64,000 bases of DNA from positions 33,153 through 97,152 of the forward strand of contig NZ_MAQA01000009.1 in assembly GCF_001692445.1 (NCBI RefSeq), in the 5' to 3' direction. The notes below the pieces were generated by a model. The model made no database searches and was not told the DNA's origin. It was given only the letters and a program-made list of their open reading frames with translations. Made by a program: the position numbers and the translations under genes. The stretch is from Oerskovia enterophila (GTDB taxonomy: Bacteria; Actinomycetota; Actinomycetes; Actinomycetales; Cellulomonadaceae). Positions 34,166-41,994 of this stretch are shown one piece after another (position 1 is the first letter of the stretch; each line of letters starts with the position of its first letter).

Positions 34166-34416
34166 GTTCGTCCCTTTGGCAGGAGGGAGGGCGGGTCGGT
34201 CGATCCGCCCGACCTTCCCACGGTAGGTCCGTGCCAGGAGGACCGCCCGGCGAGGCGTCCGGGTCGTTCGGGACAGGGCCGACAGGACCGACTTTCCGCC
34301 CTTTCCGCGTCTCGGCCGCGCTTAGACGACAGGCGTTGCCAAAATGGTTGCCCGGGCGTACTGTCGAAGTGTCAGCACGTTTCGCGGGCCCGTCCCGCAC
34401 CCACCGAGGAGGCGAC

Positions 34417-35100
34417 ATGGACCCCCGCATCGAACGCACGACCGCAGCACTGCGGACCGCGGTCCTCGAGCTCGCCACCGAGCACGACATCGACGACGTC
34501 ACCGTGTCCCAGGTCGCCGCGCGCGCCGGGATCAACCGCGCGACCTTCTACGACCACGCGAGCAGCCCGGCCGATCTCCTCACGGGCATCCTGCGCACCG
34601 AGCTCGATGCGATCCGCGACGAGCTCTTCGCGGCTGTCGGCGTGATGCCCGACGGCGGAGCCGCCCAGGAGGGCGGGCCCGGCCCGGGTGCACCCCGAGC
34701 CGGCACGGAGACGAGCACCGCCACCGCCACGCCCCCCGATCCCCGCCGGGTCGTCGACTCCATCACCCGCTCGGTCGCCGGGCACGTCGACGCGCACGCC
34801 GACATCTACGAGCGTGCTCGCGACGGCGGGCTCAGCGCGCCCCTGTTCCGGCTGCTCGCCGAGCACTTCACCGAGACGCTGCGAGCCTTCCTCGTGAGCC
34901 ACCCGCACCTCATGCCGGTCTCCCACGACGCCGGGCCCACGGACGTCGAGCAGGCCGCCCACGCGTACGCGTGCTACGTCGGGCTCGGCTCGGTCGGGGC
35001 CCTCGAGTCGTGGCTCGCCACCCCCGTGCCGCGCGACCCGGAGTTCTTCCCCCGGATCGCCCGCACCTCGCTCGCCTCCTGGTGGACCGCGCCGAACTGA
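34417..35100 (+). CDS. TetR/AcrR family transcriptional regulator
   Basis: A 227-residue regulator. The N-terminal helix-turn-helix is typical (IERTTAALRTAVLELATEHD, then VTVSQVAARAGINRATFYDH). A Gly/Pro/Thr-rich insert of about 35 residues (GGAAQEGGPGPGAPRAGTET) separates it from the ligand domain. GAGGAGG precedes the ATG. It is divergent from gadB and 110 bp upstream of the short-chain dehydrogenase gene on the same strand, so it may control either or both. Confidence 0.9.
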   Translation: MDPRIERTTAALRTAVLELATEHDIDDVTVSQVAARAGINRATFYDHASSPADLLTGILRTELDAIRDELFAAVGVMPDGGAAQEGGPGPGAPRAGTETSTATATPPDPRRVVDSITRSVAGHVDAHADIYERARDGGLSAPLFRLLAEHFTETLRAFLVSHPHLMPVSHDAGPTDVEQAAHAYACYVGLGSVGALESWLATPVPRDPEFFPRIARTSLASWWTAPN

Positions 35101-35210
35101 CCCGGCGCCCCACCCGCGCAGGCGGGCTTCACCGCACACCGCACGCTCCGCCGTCGGGCACCCCACGAGGGCTCCCCCGACCCCGGGCACACCCGAAAGG
35201 AGGCCCCACC

Positions 35211-35945
35211 ATGGGCCGCGTGTTCAACAAGGTCGCCATCGTCACCGGAGGAACCGGAGGCATGGGCGTCACCCACGCCAAGGCGCTCGTCGCCGAGGGC
35301 GCCAAGGTCGTCGTCGCCGACCTCGACGACGCCAAGGGCGAGGCGCTCGCCACCGAGCTCGGCGAGAACGCCGCGTACATCCACCTCGACGTGACCAAGG
35401 AGGAGGACTGGGACGCCGCCGTCGCGTTCACGCTCGAGACGTTCGGCCGCATCGACGTGCTCGTCAACAACGCCGGGATCGCGAACGCGGCGCCCATCAC
35501 CGAGTTCACGCCCGACATGTGGCGCAAGATCATCGACATCAACCTCACGGGCACGTTCCTCGGCATCCACGCCGTCGCCCCGGTCATGGCCAAGGCCGGG
35601 CGCGGGTCGATCATCAACATCTCGTCGGTCGAGGGCATGCGCGGCAGCGCGGGCCTGCACGGCTACGTCGCGTCGAAGTTCGGCGTCCGCGGGCTCACCA
35701 AGTCCGTGGCCCTGGACCTCGGCCCCTCGGGCGTGCGCGTCAACTCGGTCCACCCGGGATTCATCAAGACGCCCATGACCGAGAAGATCAGCCACGACCT
35801 CCTGCCCATCCCCCTGGGCCGTCCCGCCGAGCCCGAGGAGGTCTCGCAGCTCGTCCTGTTCCTCGCGAGCGACGAGTCGAGCTACTCGACGGGCTCCGAG
35901 TTCATCATCGACGGCGGGCTCATCGCGGGGGTCCCGCACAAGTAG
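35211..35945 (+). CDS. Short-chain dehydrogenase/reductase (SDR)
   Basis: A 244-residue classical SDR. The NAD(P) motif is TGGTGGMG (residues 13-20), NNAG follows at about 88-91, and the catalytic Ser-Tyr-Lys triad is in INISSVEGMRGSAGLHGYVASKFG. An Asp at the end of strand two (VVVADLDDAKG) favours NAD over NADP. It resembles cyclohexanol/3-alpha-hydroxysteroid-type dehydrogenases. AAGGAGG lies at ideal distance from the ATG. The substrate is unknown; the TetR gene upstream may regulate it. Confidence 0.92.
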   Translation: MGRVFNKVAIVTGGTGGMGVTHAKALVAEGAKVVVADLDDAKGEALATELGENAAYIHLDVTKEEDWDAAVAFTLETFGRIDVLVNNAGIANAAPITEFTPDMWRKIIDINLTGTFLGIHAVAPVMAKAGRGSIINISSVEGMRGSAGLHGYVASKFGVRGLTKSVALDLGPSGVRVNSVHPGFIKTPMTEKISHDLLPIPLGRPAEPEEVSQLVLFLASDESSYSTGSEFIIDGGLIAGVPHK

Positions 35946-35971
35946 GCCCTCGCACCGGCCGGTCCGGTGGA

Positions 35972-36009
35972 CCCGGGCGGGCGAGGCGGACACCTCGCCC
36001 GCCCGGGTC
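35972..36009. terminator. Bidirectional terminator between SDR and TraR/DksA genes
   Basis: ACCCGGGCGGGCGAGG (35972-35987) pairs perfectly with its reverse complement ending at 36009, with a short loop. It serves convergent genes and overlaps the end of the TraR/DksA gene by one base. Confidence 0.85.
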
Positions 36010-36398
36010 TACCTCCTCTCGCGTCCGGACCTGCCGGCGGCCGACGCGCACGCGATGCACAGCCGCGCGGTCGGGCGGGCCTCGAGCCGCGCCTCGCCCA
36101 CGGGCCCGCCGCACGCCTCGCACGTGCCGTACGTGCTTGCGTCGAGCCGGGCGAGGGCGGCGTCGACCTCGGCGACCTGCTGCTCGGCGAGCCGTTGGAG
36201 CGCGCCGACCTGGGCTCGCTCGAACGCGATGGTCGCGCCGTCCGGGTCGTGCTCGTCGTCGGCGTTGGAGTCCTTGGACGCCTCGACGATCCCGGCCACC
36301 TCGCCGCGCAGGGCCTCGGTACGGGCCGTGCCCTCGTCGCGCAGCGCCAGCAACCGCGCCCGCACGACGGCGTCACGCGCCTCGGGTGCGCCCGTCAC
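36009..36398 (-). CDS. TraR/DksA family zinc-finger protein
   Basis: A 129-residue protein: an N-terminal coiled-coil region (about residues 10-85) and a C-terminal C4 zinc finger, YGTCEACGGPVGEARLEARP then CIACASAAG. DksA-like proteins insert a coiled coil into RNA polymerase. Here the DxxDxA tip motif of true DksA is not evident, so its effect on transcription is uncertain. The GTG start overlaps the stop of the small upstream gene (GTGA), making it the last gene of a coupled three-gene operon. Confidence 0.88.
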   Translation of the reverse strand: MTGAPEARDAVVRARLLALRDEGTARTEALRGEVAGIVEASKDSNADDEHDPDGATIAFERAQVGALQRLAEQQVAEVDAALARLDASTYGTCEACGGPVGEARLEARPTARLCIACASAAGRSGRERR

Positions 36399-36589
36399 CG
36401 TGGCCCCGGGGTGTCCGCGCCCAGGAGCGCTCTCCGTGCGGCGTCACGGAGAGGAGGACCGTCGAGCGCACGTGCGACGACGTGCCCGAGGGCGGCACCG
36501 GTGTCCATCCCTCGATTGCACCACGGGTCGGCCGGGCACGGGTCCTGCTCCGCGAGCCCGACGGCGAAGCACGCGCGGTCGACCGTCAC
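36395..36589 (-). CDS. Small hypothetical protein (64 aa) nested by overlaps between two genes
   Basis: A 64-residue frame that begins with GTG overlapping the stop of the dihydrofolate-reductase-like gene (GTGA) and ends with TGA overlapping the GTG of the TraR/DksA gene. Both junctions are the 4-bp overlap used elsewhere in this genome, which is the main evidence that it is real. The sequence starts VTVDRACFAVGLAEQDPCPA and continues DPWCNRGMDTGAALGHVVAR, with three Cys. I recognise no family. An internal ATG gives a 37-residue alternative. Confidence 0.55.
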   Translation of the reverse strand: MTVDRACFAVGLAEQDPCPADPWCNRGMDTGAALGHVVARALDGPPLRDAARRALLGADTPGPR

Positions 36590-37230
36590 CGCCGCCAGAA
36601 CAGGTGGTGCACCACCCCGCTCGGGCTCGGGACGACGTCGAGGTGGAACCGGTCGAGAAGCTCGTCGGGCGACTCCCAGAGGCGGACCCCCGAGCCGAGC
36701 TCGACGGGCGAGACTGCGATGTGCAGGGTGTCGACGAGGTCCGCGTCGAGGAACTGGCGGATCGTCGTGGCCCCACCGCCCACGCGGACGTCCTTGCCGT
36801 CGGCCGCCTCCTTGGCCTGCTCCAGGACCGAGGCGGGGTCGCCCTCGACGAAGTGGAACGTGGTGTCCGACAGCGTGATCGACGGGCGCGCGTGGTGGGT
36901 CAGGACGAAGACCGGGGTACGGAACGGCGGCTCGTCGCCCCACCAGCCCTGCCACTCGTGGTCCTGCCACGGGCCGCGCTGCGGACCGAACTTGTTGCGG
37001 CCCATGATCTCGGCCCCGATGTTGCGCGCGTAGTCGCGCGTCAGGTAGTCGTCCAGCCCGCGGCTGCCCCCGGGCTCGGTGCGCATGGGCCAGCTCGCCG
37101 TGGCCCCGGCCCAGGAGAAGAGCCGTTCGGGGTCGACGTGCCCGAACGGCCGCTCGAGCGTCTGGTCCTCGCCCGCGCCGATCCCGTCGCGCGAGACGTT
37201 GAAGTTCTGCACTCTCACCAGCTGGGCCAC
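36586..37230 (-). CDS. Dihydrofolate reductase family protein (RibD C-terminal-like)
   Basis: A 214-residue protein of the large family that shares the fold of the RibD reductase domain and DHFR. Features are VRVQNFNVSRDGIGAGEDQT, YARNIGAEIMGRNKFGPQRG, VFVLTHHARPSI, VRVGGGATTIRQFLDADLVD (nucleotide-binding GGGxT) and DTLHIAVSPVELGSG. These enzymes are usually of unknown substrate and are not the folate enzyme. The GTG at 37230 has AGGAGG close upstream. It starts an operon with the small 64-residue gene and the TraR/DksA gene. Confidence 0.88.
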   Translation of the reverse strand: MAQLVRVQNFNVSRDGIGAGEDQTLERPFGHVDPERLFSWAGATASWPMRTEPGGSRGLDDYLTRDYARNIGAEIMGRNKFGPQRGPWQDHEWQGWWGDEPPFRTPVFVLTHHARPSITLSDTTFHFVEGDPASVLEQAKEAADGKDVRVGGGATTIRQFLDADLVDTLHIAVSPVELGSGVRLWESPDELLDRFHLDVVPSPSGVVHHLFWRR

Positions 37231-37368
37231 GTGGTCCTCCTGCGTCGTGGACGAAGTCGTCGGGTGGGGAGACCGCCACGGGAGGCGAAACTCATCGCTG
37301 CCGACCTCGGGCGCTCGCCCGGGCGACTCCCCCGGGACTCTGTGGGTCCCCCGTGCAAGGATCGGAGC

Positions 37369-37917
37369 GTGCCCGTCGTCGAGTCGTCCGTGATCGTCCC
37401 CGTGGACCCTGCCACCGCTTTCGCGGTCTCGCAGACCACGGGCGACGTCCGCCTGCGCTGGGACCCGTTCATCCACTCCCAGCGGTTCCTCGACGACGCG
37501 ACGGCCCCCGCCAAGGGGGTCCGCACCCTCACCCGGCACCGCGCGGGCCTGCGGATGGTCAGCGAGTACGTCTCGTACAACCCGCCGACCAACGTCGGGA
37601 TGAAGATGGTCGAGGGCCCGTGGTTCTTCGCGAGCATGGCGGGCGGCTGGCGTTTCTCACCCGCCCCTGGCCGTGACGTCGGACACCCCGAGCACGCCGC
37701 GACGAGAGCCGTGTGGCGGTACAGCTTCACGTGCCGCCCCGCGTGGCTCGCTCCCCTGGCCGAGCACATCGGGTCGCGGCTCCTGAGCCGCGACATCCAG
37801 CGGCGGATCAACGGTTTCGCGCGCGGCTGCGTAGATCCCGTGGTCCTCGCAGCGGTCCGCGAGCAGGCCCCACCGGCGGCCCCCCAGCCCGGGCTCGCGA
37901 CGCCCGACCGCACCTGA
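37369..37917 (+). CDS. SRPBCC (START-like) family protein
   Basis: A 182-residue protein beginning VPVVESSVIVPVDPATAFAV, which fits the SRPBCC/polyketide cyclase lipid-binding fold: a first strand, then the two short helices (SQTTGDVRLRWDPFIHSQRF), a beta sheet, and a long C-terminal helix (HIGSRLLSRDIQRRINGFAR). These domains bind hydrophobic ligands in a deep cavity. The GTG start has weak GGAG upstream. It is divergent from the dihydrofolate-reductase-like gene. No substrate can be given. Confidence 0.8.
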   Translation: MPVVESSVIVPVDPATAFAVSQTTGDVRLRWDPFIHSQRFLDDATAPAKGVRTLTRHRAGLRMVSEYVSYNPPTNVGMKMVEGPWFFASMAGGWRFSPAPGRDVGHPEHAATRAVWRYSFTCRPAWLAPLAEHIGSRLLSRDIQRRINGFARGCVDPVVLAAVREQAPPAAPQPGLATPDRT

Positions 37918-38043
37918 CCAGCAGCGCGACCCACCGTCGTCGGGCATGACAGGACTCCGTCCGGGATGGAAGAGTGGCAAACCGGTTTCGCGCGAACCGC
38001 ACATCTTCCTCCCCGCGCCCCCACATCTCGAAGAGGTAGACCC

Positions 38044-38970
38044 ATGAGCACCGCGATCTTCTACGACCGCCACGGCGGTGTCGACGTCCTGCGCGTCGGC
38101 GACGAGCCCGTGCCGGCGCCCGGTGACGGGGAGCTCGTCGTCGCCAATCGCGTGATCGGGGTCAACCCGGCGGACGTGAAGAAGCTCGCCGGGAAGTTCG
38201 GCGGTGCCGGTGAGTTCCCGCAGGTGCTCGGCTTCGAGGCCGCCGGGGTCGTCGAGGCCGTGGGCGAGGGCGTCGAGGGCTTCTCGGTGGGCGACGAGGT
38301 CGTCTGGAGCGGCACGGGCGCCCAGCGCGAGAGGTCGGTGGTCCAGGCTGCCAAGACGCGGGCCAAGCCCGCCAACGTGTCGTTCGAGCAGGCCGCGGTC
38401 CTGCCCGTCGCCGCAGCCGCAGCATTCTCGGCGCTGGCCCAGGCCGGCGTCGGCGACAAGGACGTGGTGCTGATCCACGGGGCGTCGGGCGGCGTCGGTT
38501 CTGCGGCCGTGCAGATCGCGAAGGCCCTCGGGGCGCGCGTCGTCGGCTCGGCCTCCGCGGCGAACCACGACTACCTGCGCGGGCTCGACGCGACGCCCGT
38601 GGCCTACGGGCCGGGGCTCACCGACGCGGTCCGCGCCCTGCCGGACGGACTCTCCGAGGTGACGGCCGTCGTCGACCTGGTCGGGTCGCCGGAGACCGTC
38701 GCCCAGACCGTCCAGCTCCTCGGAACCGACGGCCTGACCCGCGACGGCAGCCCGCGCGCCGTGACGCTCGTGGAGACCGAGGAGTCGCTCGCCGCGGGCA
38801 TCGCGACCAAGACGTCCCGCAAGGGCGCGCTGCGCGAGGCGCTCGCGCTCGCCGAGGCCGGGCTGCTGACCCTGGAGATCTCGGCGCGCTTCCCGCTGAC
38901 CGAGGCCGCGTGGGCCGTCCAGCAGGTCGCGGACGGGCACGTGCGCGGCAAGGTCGTGCTCGAGGTCTGA
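38044..38970 (+). CDS. Zinc-less medium-chain oxidoreductase (quinone oxidoreductase type)
   Basis: A 308-residue NADP-dependent medium-chain reductase. The N-terminal GroES-like domain has VNPADVKKLAGKFGGAGEFP and LGFEAAGVVEAVGEGVEGFS; the Rossmann domain has VLIHGASGGVGSAAVQIAKA (the GxxGxxG motif). Zinc-ligand cysteines are absent, as in quinone and alkenal/one oxidoreductases. The C-terminus has the usual HVRGKVVLEV. GAGGTAG precedes the ATG. Single gene; a 57-bp palindrome lies 15 bp after the stop. Confidence 0.92.
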   Translation: MSTAIFYDRHGGVDVLRVGDEPVPAPGDGELVVANRVIGVNPADVKKLAGKFGGAGEFPQVLGFEAAGVVEAVGEGVEGFSVGDEVVWSGTGAQRERSVVQAAKTRAKPANVSFEQAAVLPVAAAAAFSALAQAGVGDKDVVLIHGASGGVGSAAVQIAKALGARVVGSASAANHDYLRGLDATPVAYGPGLTDAVRALPDGLSEVTAVVDLVGSPETVAQTVQLLGTDGLTRDGSPRAVTLVETEESLAAGIATKTSRKGALREALALAEAGLLTLEISARFPLTEAAWAVQQVADGHVRGKVVLEV

Positions 38971-38984
38971 CGCACCCTCAGCTC

Positions 38985-39041
38985 TGAGTGCGGAGTTCTT
39001 GTGCGACACGCCGGGCGTGTCGCACAAGAGCTCCGCACTCA
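38985..39041. repeat. 57-bp palindromic element, copy 1 (GGAGTTC stem type)
   Basis: Exactly 57 bp from TGAGTGC to GCACTCA. Two 28-nt arms flank one central G, with the centre CGCCGGGCG. The left arm starts TGAGTGCGGAGTTCTTGTGC; the right arm is its reverse complement except for one T/C change that still allows G-U pairing. It lies between two genes in the same direction. Confidence 0.95.
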
Positions 39042-39077
39042 GCAGCGCGCGTGGGTGCCGCATGGTTCGCTGGAACC

Positions 39078-39500
39078 ATGCCTGCCGCCTCCACGCCCGA
39101 CGACGCAGCTCACCTCGGCGAGCTTCGTCGCCTCGCCCTGGCCTTCCCCGGCGCGGAGGAGCGGGTCTCGCACGGACGCGTGACGTTCCGGGCCCGCCTG
39201 CTGTTCGCGGTCCACGGCGGCATGACCAAGGCCACCACCACGTCGCCCGCCCGGCAGTACCCGGACGCGCTGCTCGTCAAGGTGGACCCCGCCGAGGAGG
39301 CCGCGCTCGCGCAGGACCCTCGCTTCTTCGTACCGGCCTACTACGGGCCGGCCGGGTGGCTGGGGCTGGACCTCGAGGCCGCACCGGTCGACTGGCAGGA
39401 GGTCGCCGAGCTGCTGGACATGTCCTACCGCGAGGTCGCCGGCCCACGGCTCGTGGCCCGGCTCGACGCGGAGGGGTCGCCCGCGGGGCGTCGGTCGTAG
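39078..39500 (+). CDS. MmcQ/YjbR family DNA-binding-like protein
   Basis: A 140-residue protein of the MmcQ/YjbR fold. Visible features are LGELRRLALAFPGAEERVSH, GRVTFRARLLFAVHG, LLVKVDPAEEAALAQDPRFF and GWLGLDLEAAPVDWQEVAEL followed by LLDMSYREVAGPRL. The fold resembles a double-wing DNA-binding domain, but most members have no shown function. The ATG at 39078 is preferred as the earlier frame runs through the palindromic repeat. Confidence 0.85.
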   Translation: MPAASTPDDAAHLGELRRLALAFPGAEERVSHGRVTFRARLLFAVHGGMTKATTTSPARQYPDALLVKVDPAEEAALAQDPRFFVPAYYGPAGWLGLDLEAAPVDWQEVAELLDMSYREVAGPRLVARLDAEGSPAGRRS

Positions 39501-39604
39501 GGGCGTCGGTCGTGGACGAGACCCAGCCACCCGGCACCCGCGTACCGCCCCCGACGGCACCCCGGTCGGACGCGCCTTCCCTCCCCTCGGCGTAGCGTGG
39601 CCGC

Positions 39605-39973
39605 ATGGTCGGCGACGGGAGGTCCGCGGGGTCCCCGGGCACTCCGTGGGGCCCGCCGTGGCGTGGCGAGCGGCCCGGCCCGACGGGTCCCTGGTCCTGG
39701 TCGCACGACGGCAGCGGGAGCGGCCCGAGCGACGGCCCGACCGACCCCGCCGAGCTCACCGGACCGTTCGACCACCGCCGTCCGCGCCTCTTCCTCGCGA
39801 TCGTCACGGCGCTCGTCGCGGTCGTCGGCACCCTGGGTGCCGCGCACGGCCAGCCCGCTGCCGAGCCGCTCGACGCGCTCGCGTTCGCCCTGCTGCTGGT
39901 CTCGCCCGTGGTGCTCGCGACCGTCCCGCGCCGCCACGTCCTGGCCGCCGCCCTGAGCACGATGGGGGTGTAG
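39605..39973 (+). pseudogene. Truncated membrane protein, possibly sensor kinase N-terminus (3' end lost at about 39960)
   Basis: The frame gives 122 residues: a Gly/Pro/Trp/Ser-rich start, then two hydrophobic helices (LFLAIVTALVAVVGTLGAAH and LDALAFALLLVSPVVLATVP) and RRHVLAAALST. It then changes at 39960/39961 into sequence that belongs, on the other strand, to a PatB aminotransferase, and stops after three codons. The two-helix start resembles actinobacterial sensor histidine kinases, but without the rest this is only a guess. TAGCGT 6 nt before the ATG suggests an intact leaderless promoter. Confidence 0.6.
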
Positions 39974-40650
39974 GCCACGCCGGGCGCGGTGATGGGCGCG
40001 TGGATCTCGTCGGACACGATCCGCACGCCGTGGCGGCGGGCCAGGGCGGCGAGGCCCTCGAGCTCGGCGCGCGTGTGGACCGTGCCCGTGGGGTTGTGGG
40101 GGTTGCACAGCAGGTAGACCGCGCGGCGCCCGCTGCCGGGGCCGGTCCCGTTGAGGGTCGCGCCGGTCGCGTCGGCGAACGCCGCGTCGAGCGCGTCGAG
40201 GTCGAGCCGGAAGTCCGCGGTGAGCGGCGCGGTGACGATGCGGCGTCCCTCGTTCTGGGTGAACCCGAAGAAGGGCGGGTAGACGGGCGGGCTGACCACG
40301 ACCGCGTCGCCCGGCCCGGTGAGCACCTTGAGGATCTCCATGAGGCCGAGCATCACGTCGGGCACCATGCGTGTGCCCTCGGGGTCGAACGACCAGTCCC
40401 AGCGGCGCTTCGCGAACTCGGCGAGCGCCTCGGCGTACGTGTTGCCGTAGTCGTAGCCCGTGTCGCCCGAGCGCATCGCGGCCGTCACGGCCTCGACCAC
40501 GGGCGGTGCGAGCTCGACGTCCATCTCCGCAACCCACAGGGGCAGGACGTCGGGCGCGTAGGCGCGCCACTTGAGGCTGGTCCGACGGCGGAGCTCGTCC
40601 TGGGTGAGGGCGTCGAGCGGGTTGTCGGTGGCGAAGGGTGAGGTGGTCAC
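39961..40650 (-). pseudogene. patB: PatB/MalY aminotransferase fragment (3' half missing)
   Basis: The first 230 residues of a PLP-dependent cystathionine beta-lyase/PatB aminotransferase: LTQDELRRRTSLKWRAYAPD, LPLWVAEMDVELAPPVVEAV, GDTGYDYGN, VVVSPPVYPPFFGFTQNEGR, YLLCNPHNPTGTVHTRAELE and VSDEIHAPITAPGVAYTPI. The homology ends abruptly there, before the PLP lysine and the whole C-terminal domain. The open frame continues to 39277 but is only the antisense of two other genes. The GTG start has TAGGCT 6 nt upstream. The remaining protein cannot be catalytic. Confidence 0.85.
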
Positions 40651-40720
40651 GGATCGAGCCTACGTCGAGGCCCCTGCGCCGACCTGGTACCAGCGTGCCG
40701 TGGCCCACTACGCTGCCCGG

Positions 40721-40945
40721 ATGGGCTCCCTCGGCTTCTACTCCGTCCTGATCCTGCTCTACGTCGTGGTGATCGCCGCCGTGGCCGTCCTCGTGATCTG
40801 GGCCCTCGTGCTCACGATCCAGCTCCTGCGGAGCGTGCTCGCCGAGCGCAGGGCCCGCGAGGCCGCAGCGATGCGTGCGGCGTACGAGGTCCAGGGACCG
40901 CGCGACCTGCAGGGCTACGGTCCGGCTCCCGAGCGCCTCGGCTGA
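40721..40945 (+). CDS. Small single-span membrane protein
   Basis: A 74-residue protein: a long hydrophobic helix (FYSVLILLYVVVIAAVAVLV, running on to about residue 33) followed by a charged stretch (LLRSVLAERRAREAAAMRAA) that probably forms an amphipathic helix, and a short Pro/Gly tail. No family is recognised. TACGCT ends 6 nt before the ATG and there is no ribosome binding site, which fits a leaderless gene. A longer frame to 40571 runs antisense to patB and is not preferred. Confidence 0.6.
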   Translation: MGSLGFYSVLILLYVVVIAAVAVLVIWALVLTIQLLRSVLAERRAREAAAMRAAYEVQGPRDLQGYGPAPERLG

Positions 40946-41006
40946 CCACCCGGTCCGCACCCCGCGCCGAACCGCCGCACGCCCTGGCGCGGCCCGCGTC
41001 GGCCGC

Positions 41007-41846
41007 TCAGCCGTCCGTGCCGCGCCCCGCGCCCGCCCGGGCCCGCTCGAACACGCCCTTGGGCAGTGCGAGCGTCGTCGTGGGGGTCTTGGTGCGCCGG
41101 ACCGCACCCGGCTCGGGGACGGGCGCGTCGTCGTCGGGCGCGTCCGGGGCGAGGCCGCGCGCGTGCGCGGGCGGCGCTCCCCCGAAGACCGCCCTGGACA
41201 CCCGCAGCACCACGAACACGAGCACCGCGACCGCGACGGCCGCGATGACGATCTTCTGCAGGACGCCCGCGTACTCCTCGACGAGGTGCCAGCTCTCGCC
41301 CAACGCGTAGCCCGCACCCACGAAGATGCTGTTCCAGATGAGGCTGCCCGCGGTCGTCAGGACCACGAACTTGGGGAGCGGCATGCGGTCGATACCCGCG
41401 GGGAGCGAGATCAGGCTCCGGAAGATCGGGATCATCCGGCCGAAGAACACCGCCATGCTGCCGTGCTTGTGGAACCAGGCCTCGGTGCGGTCGACGTCCT
41501 TGAGCTTGACCAGGGGCAGCCAGCCGATGATCTTGCGCGTGCGCTCACGACCCACCAGGACGCCCACGTAGTAGAGCGCGATCGCGCCCACGAGCGAGCC
41601 GATCGTCGTCGCGACGATCGCCGCGAAGACGTTGAAGCTGCCCCGGCTCGCCGTGAACCCGGCCAGCGGCAGGATGACCTCGCTCGGCAGCGGCGGGAAG
41701 AGGTTCTCGAGCGCGATCGCGAGCCCTGCGCCGAACACGCCGAGCGTCTCCATGAGCGACACGGCCCACCCGGCGACACCCCCGAGGTCGGGTTCGCTCG
41801 CGGCGGCCGCGTGCACGAGGTCGGCGGGAAGGATCGAGAAGGGCAT
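41007..41846 (-). CDS. DedA family membrane protein
   Basis: A 279-residue DedA/SNARE-associated protein, a class now linked to flipping of phospholipids or undecaprenyl-phosphate across the membrane. Hallmarks are ENLFPPLPSEVILPLAGFTA, TTIGSLVGAIALYYVGVLVG and FFGRMIPIFRSLISLPAGID (the F.GRxxPxxRxxxxxxAG motif). Later helices and a charged C-terminal tail of about 60 residues follow. TACAGT lies 6 nt before the ATG, so it may be leaderless. A 57-bp palindrome lies about 80 bp upstream. Confidence 0.93.
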   Translation of the reverse strand: MPFSILPADLVHAAAASEPDLGGVAGWAVSLMETLGVFGAGLAIALENLFPPLPSEVILPLAGFTASRGSFNVFAAIVATTIGSLVGAIALYYVGVLVGRERTRKIIGWLPLVKLKDVDRTEAWFHKHGSMAVFFGRMIPIFRSLISLPAGIDRMPLPKFVVLTTAGSLIWNSIFVGAGYALGESWHLVEEYAGVLQKIVIAAVAVAVLVFVVLRVSRAVFGGAPPAHARGLAPDAPDDDAPVPEPGAVRRTKTPTTTLALPKGVFERARAGAGRGTDG

Positions 41847-41923
41847 GCGCAGACTGTAGACGGCGAGGACCGGACAATTCGAACCCGGGCGTGTCACGTG
41901 TGGGGGGCGTGCAGGACTGCCGC

Positions 41924-41980
41924 TGAGTGCGGAGTTCTTGTGCGACACGCCGGGCGTTTCGCGCAAGAACTCCGCACTCA
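41924..41980. repeat. 57-bp palindromic element, copy 2 (GGAGTTC stem type)
   Basis: Same unit as copy 1: TGAGTGC to GCACTCA, 57 bp, centre CGCCGGGCG. The left arm is identical to copy 1; the right arm is GTTTCGCGCAAGAACTCC, so changes lie only in the inner stem. Pairing runs on for five more bases outside the unit (GCCGC/GCGGC). Confidence 0.95.
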
Positions 41981-41994
41981 GCGGCGGGCGCCGT

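Noticed and set aside
39277..40650. A 457-residue PatB-like protein
   Set aside because: Only the first 230 residues are PatB. The rest is the antisense of the truncated membrane protein gene and the MmcQ/YjbR gene.
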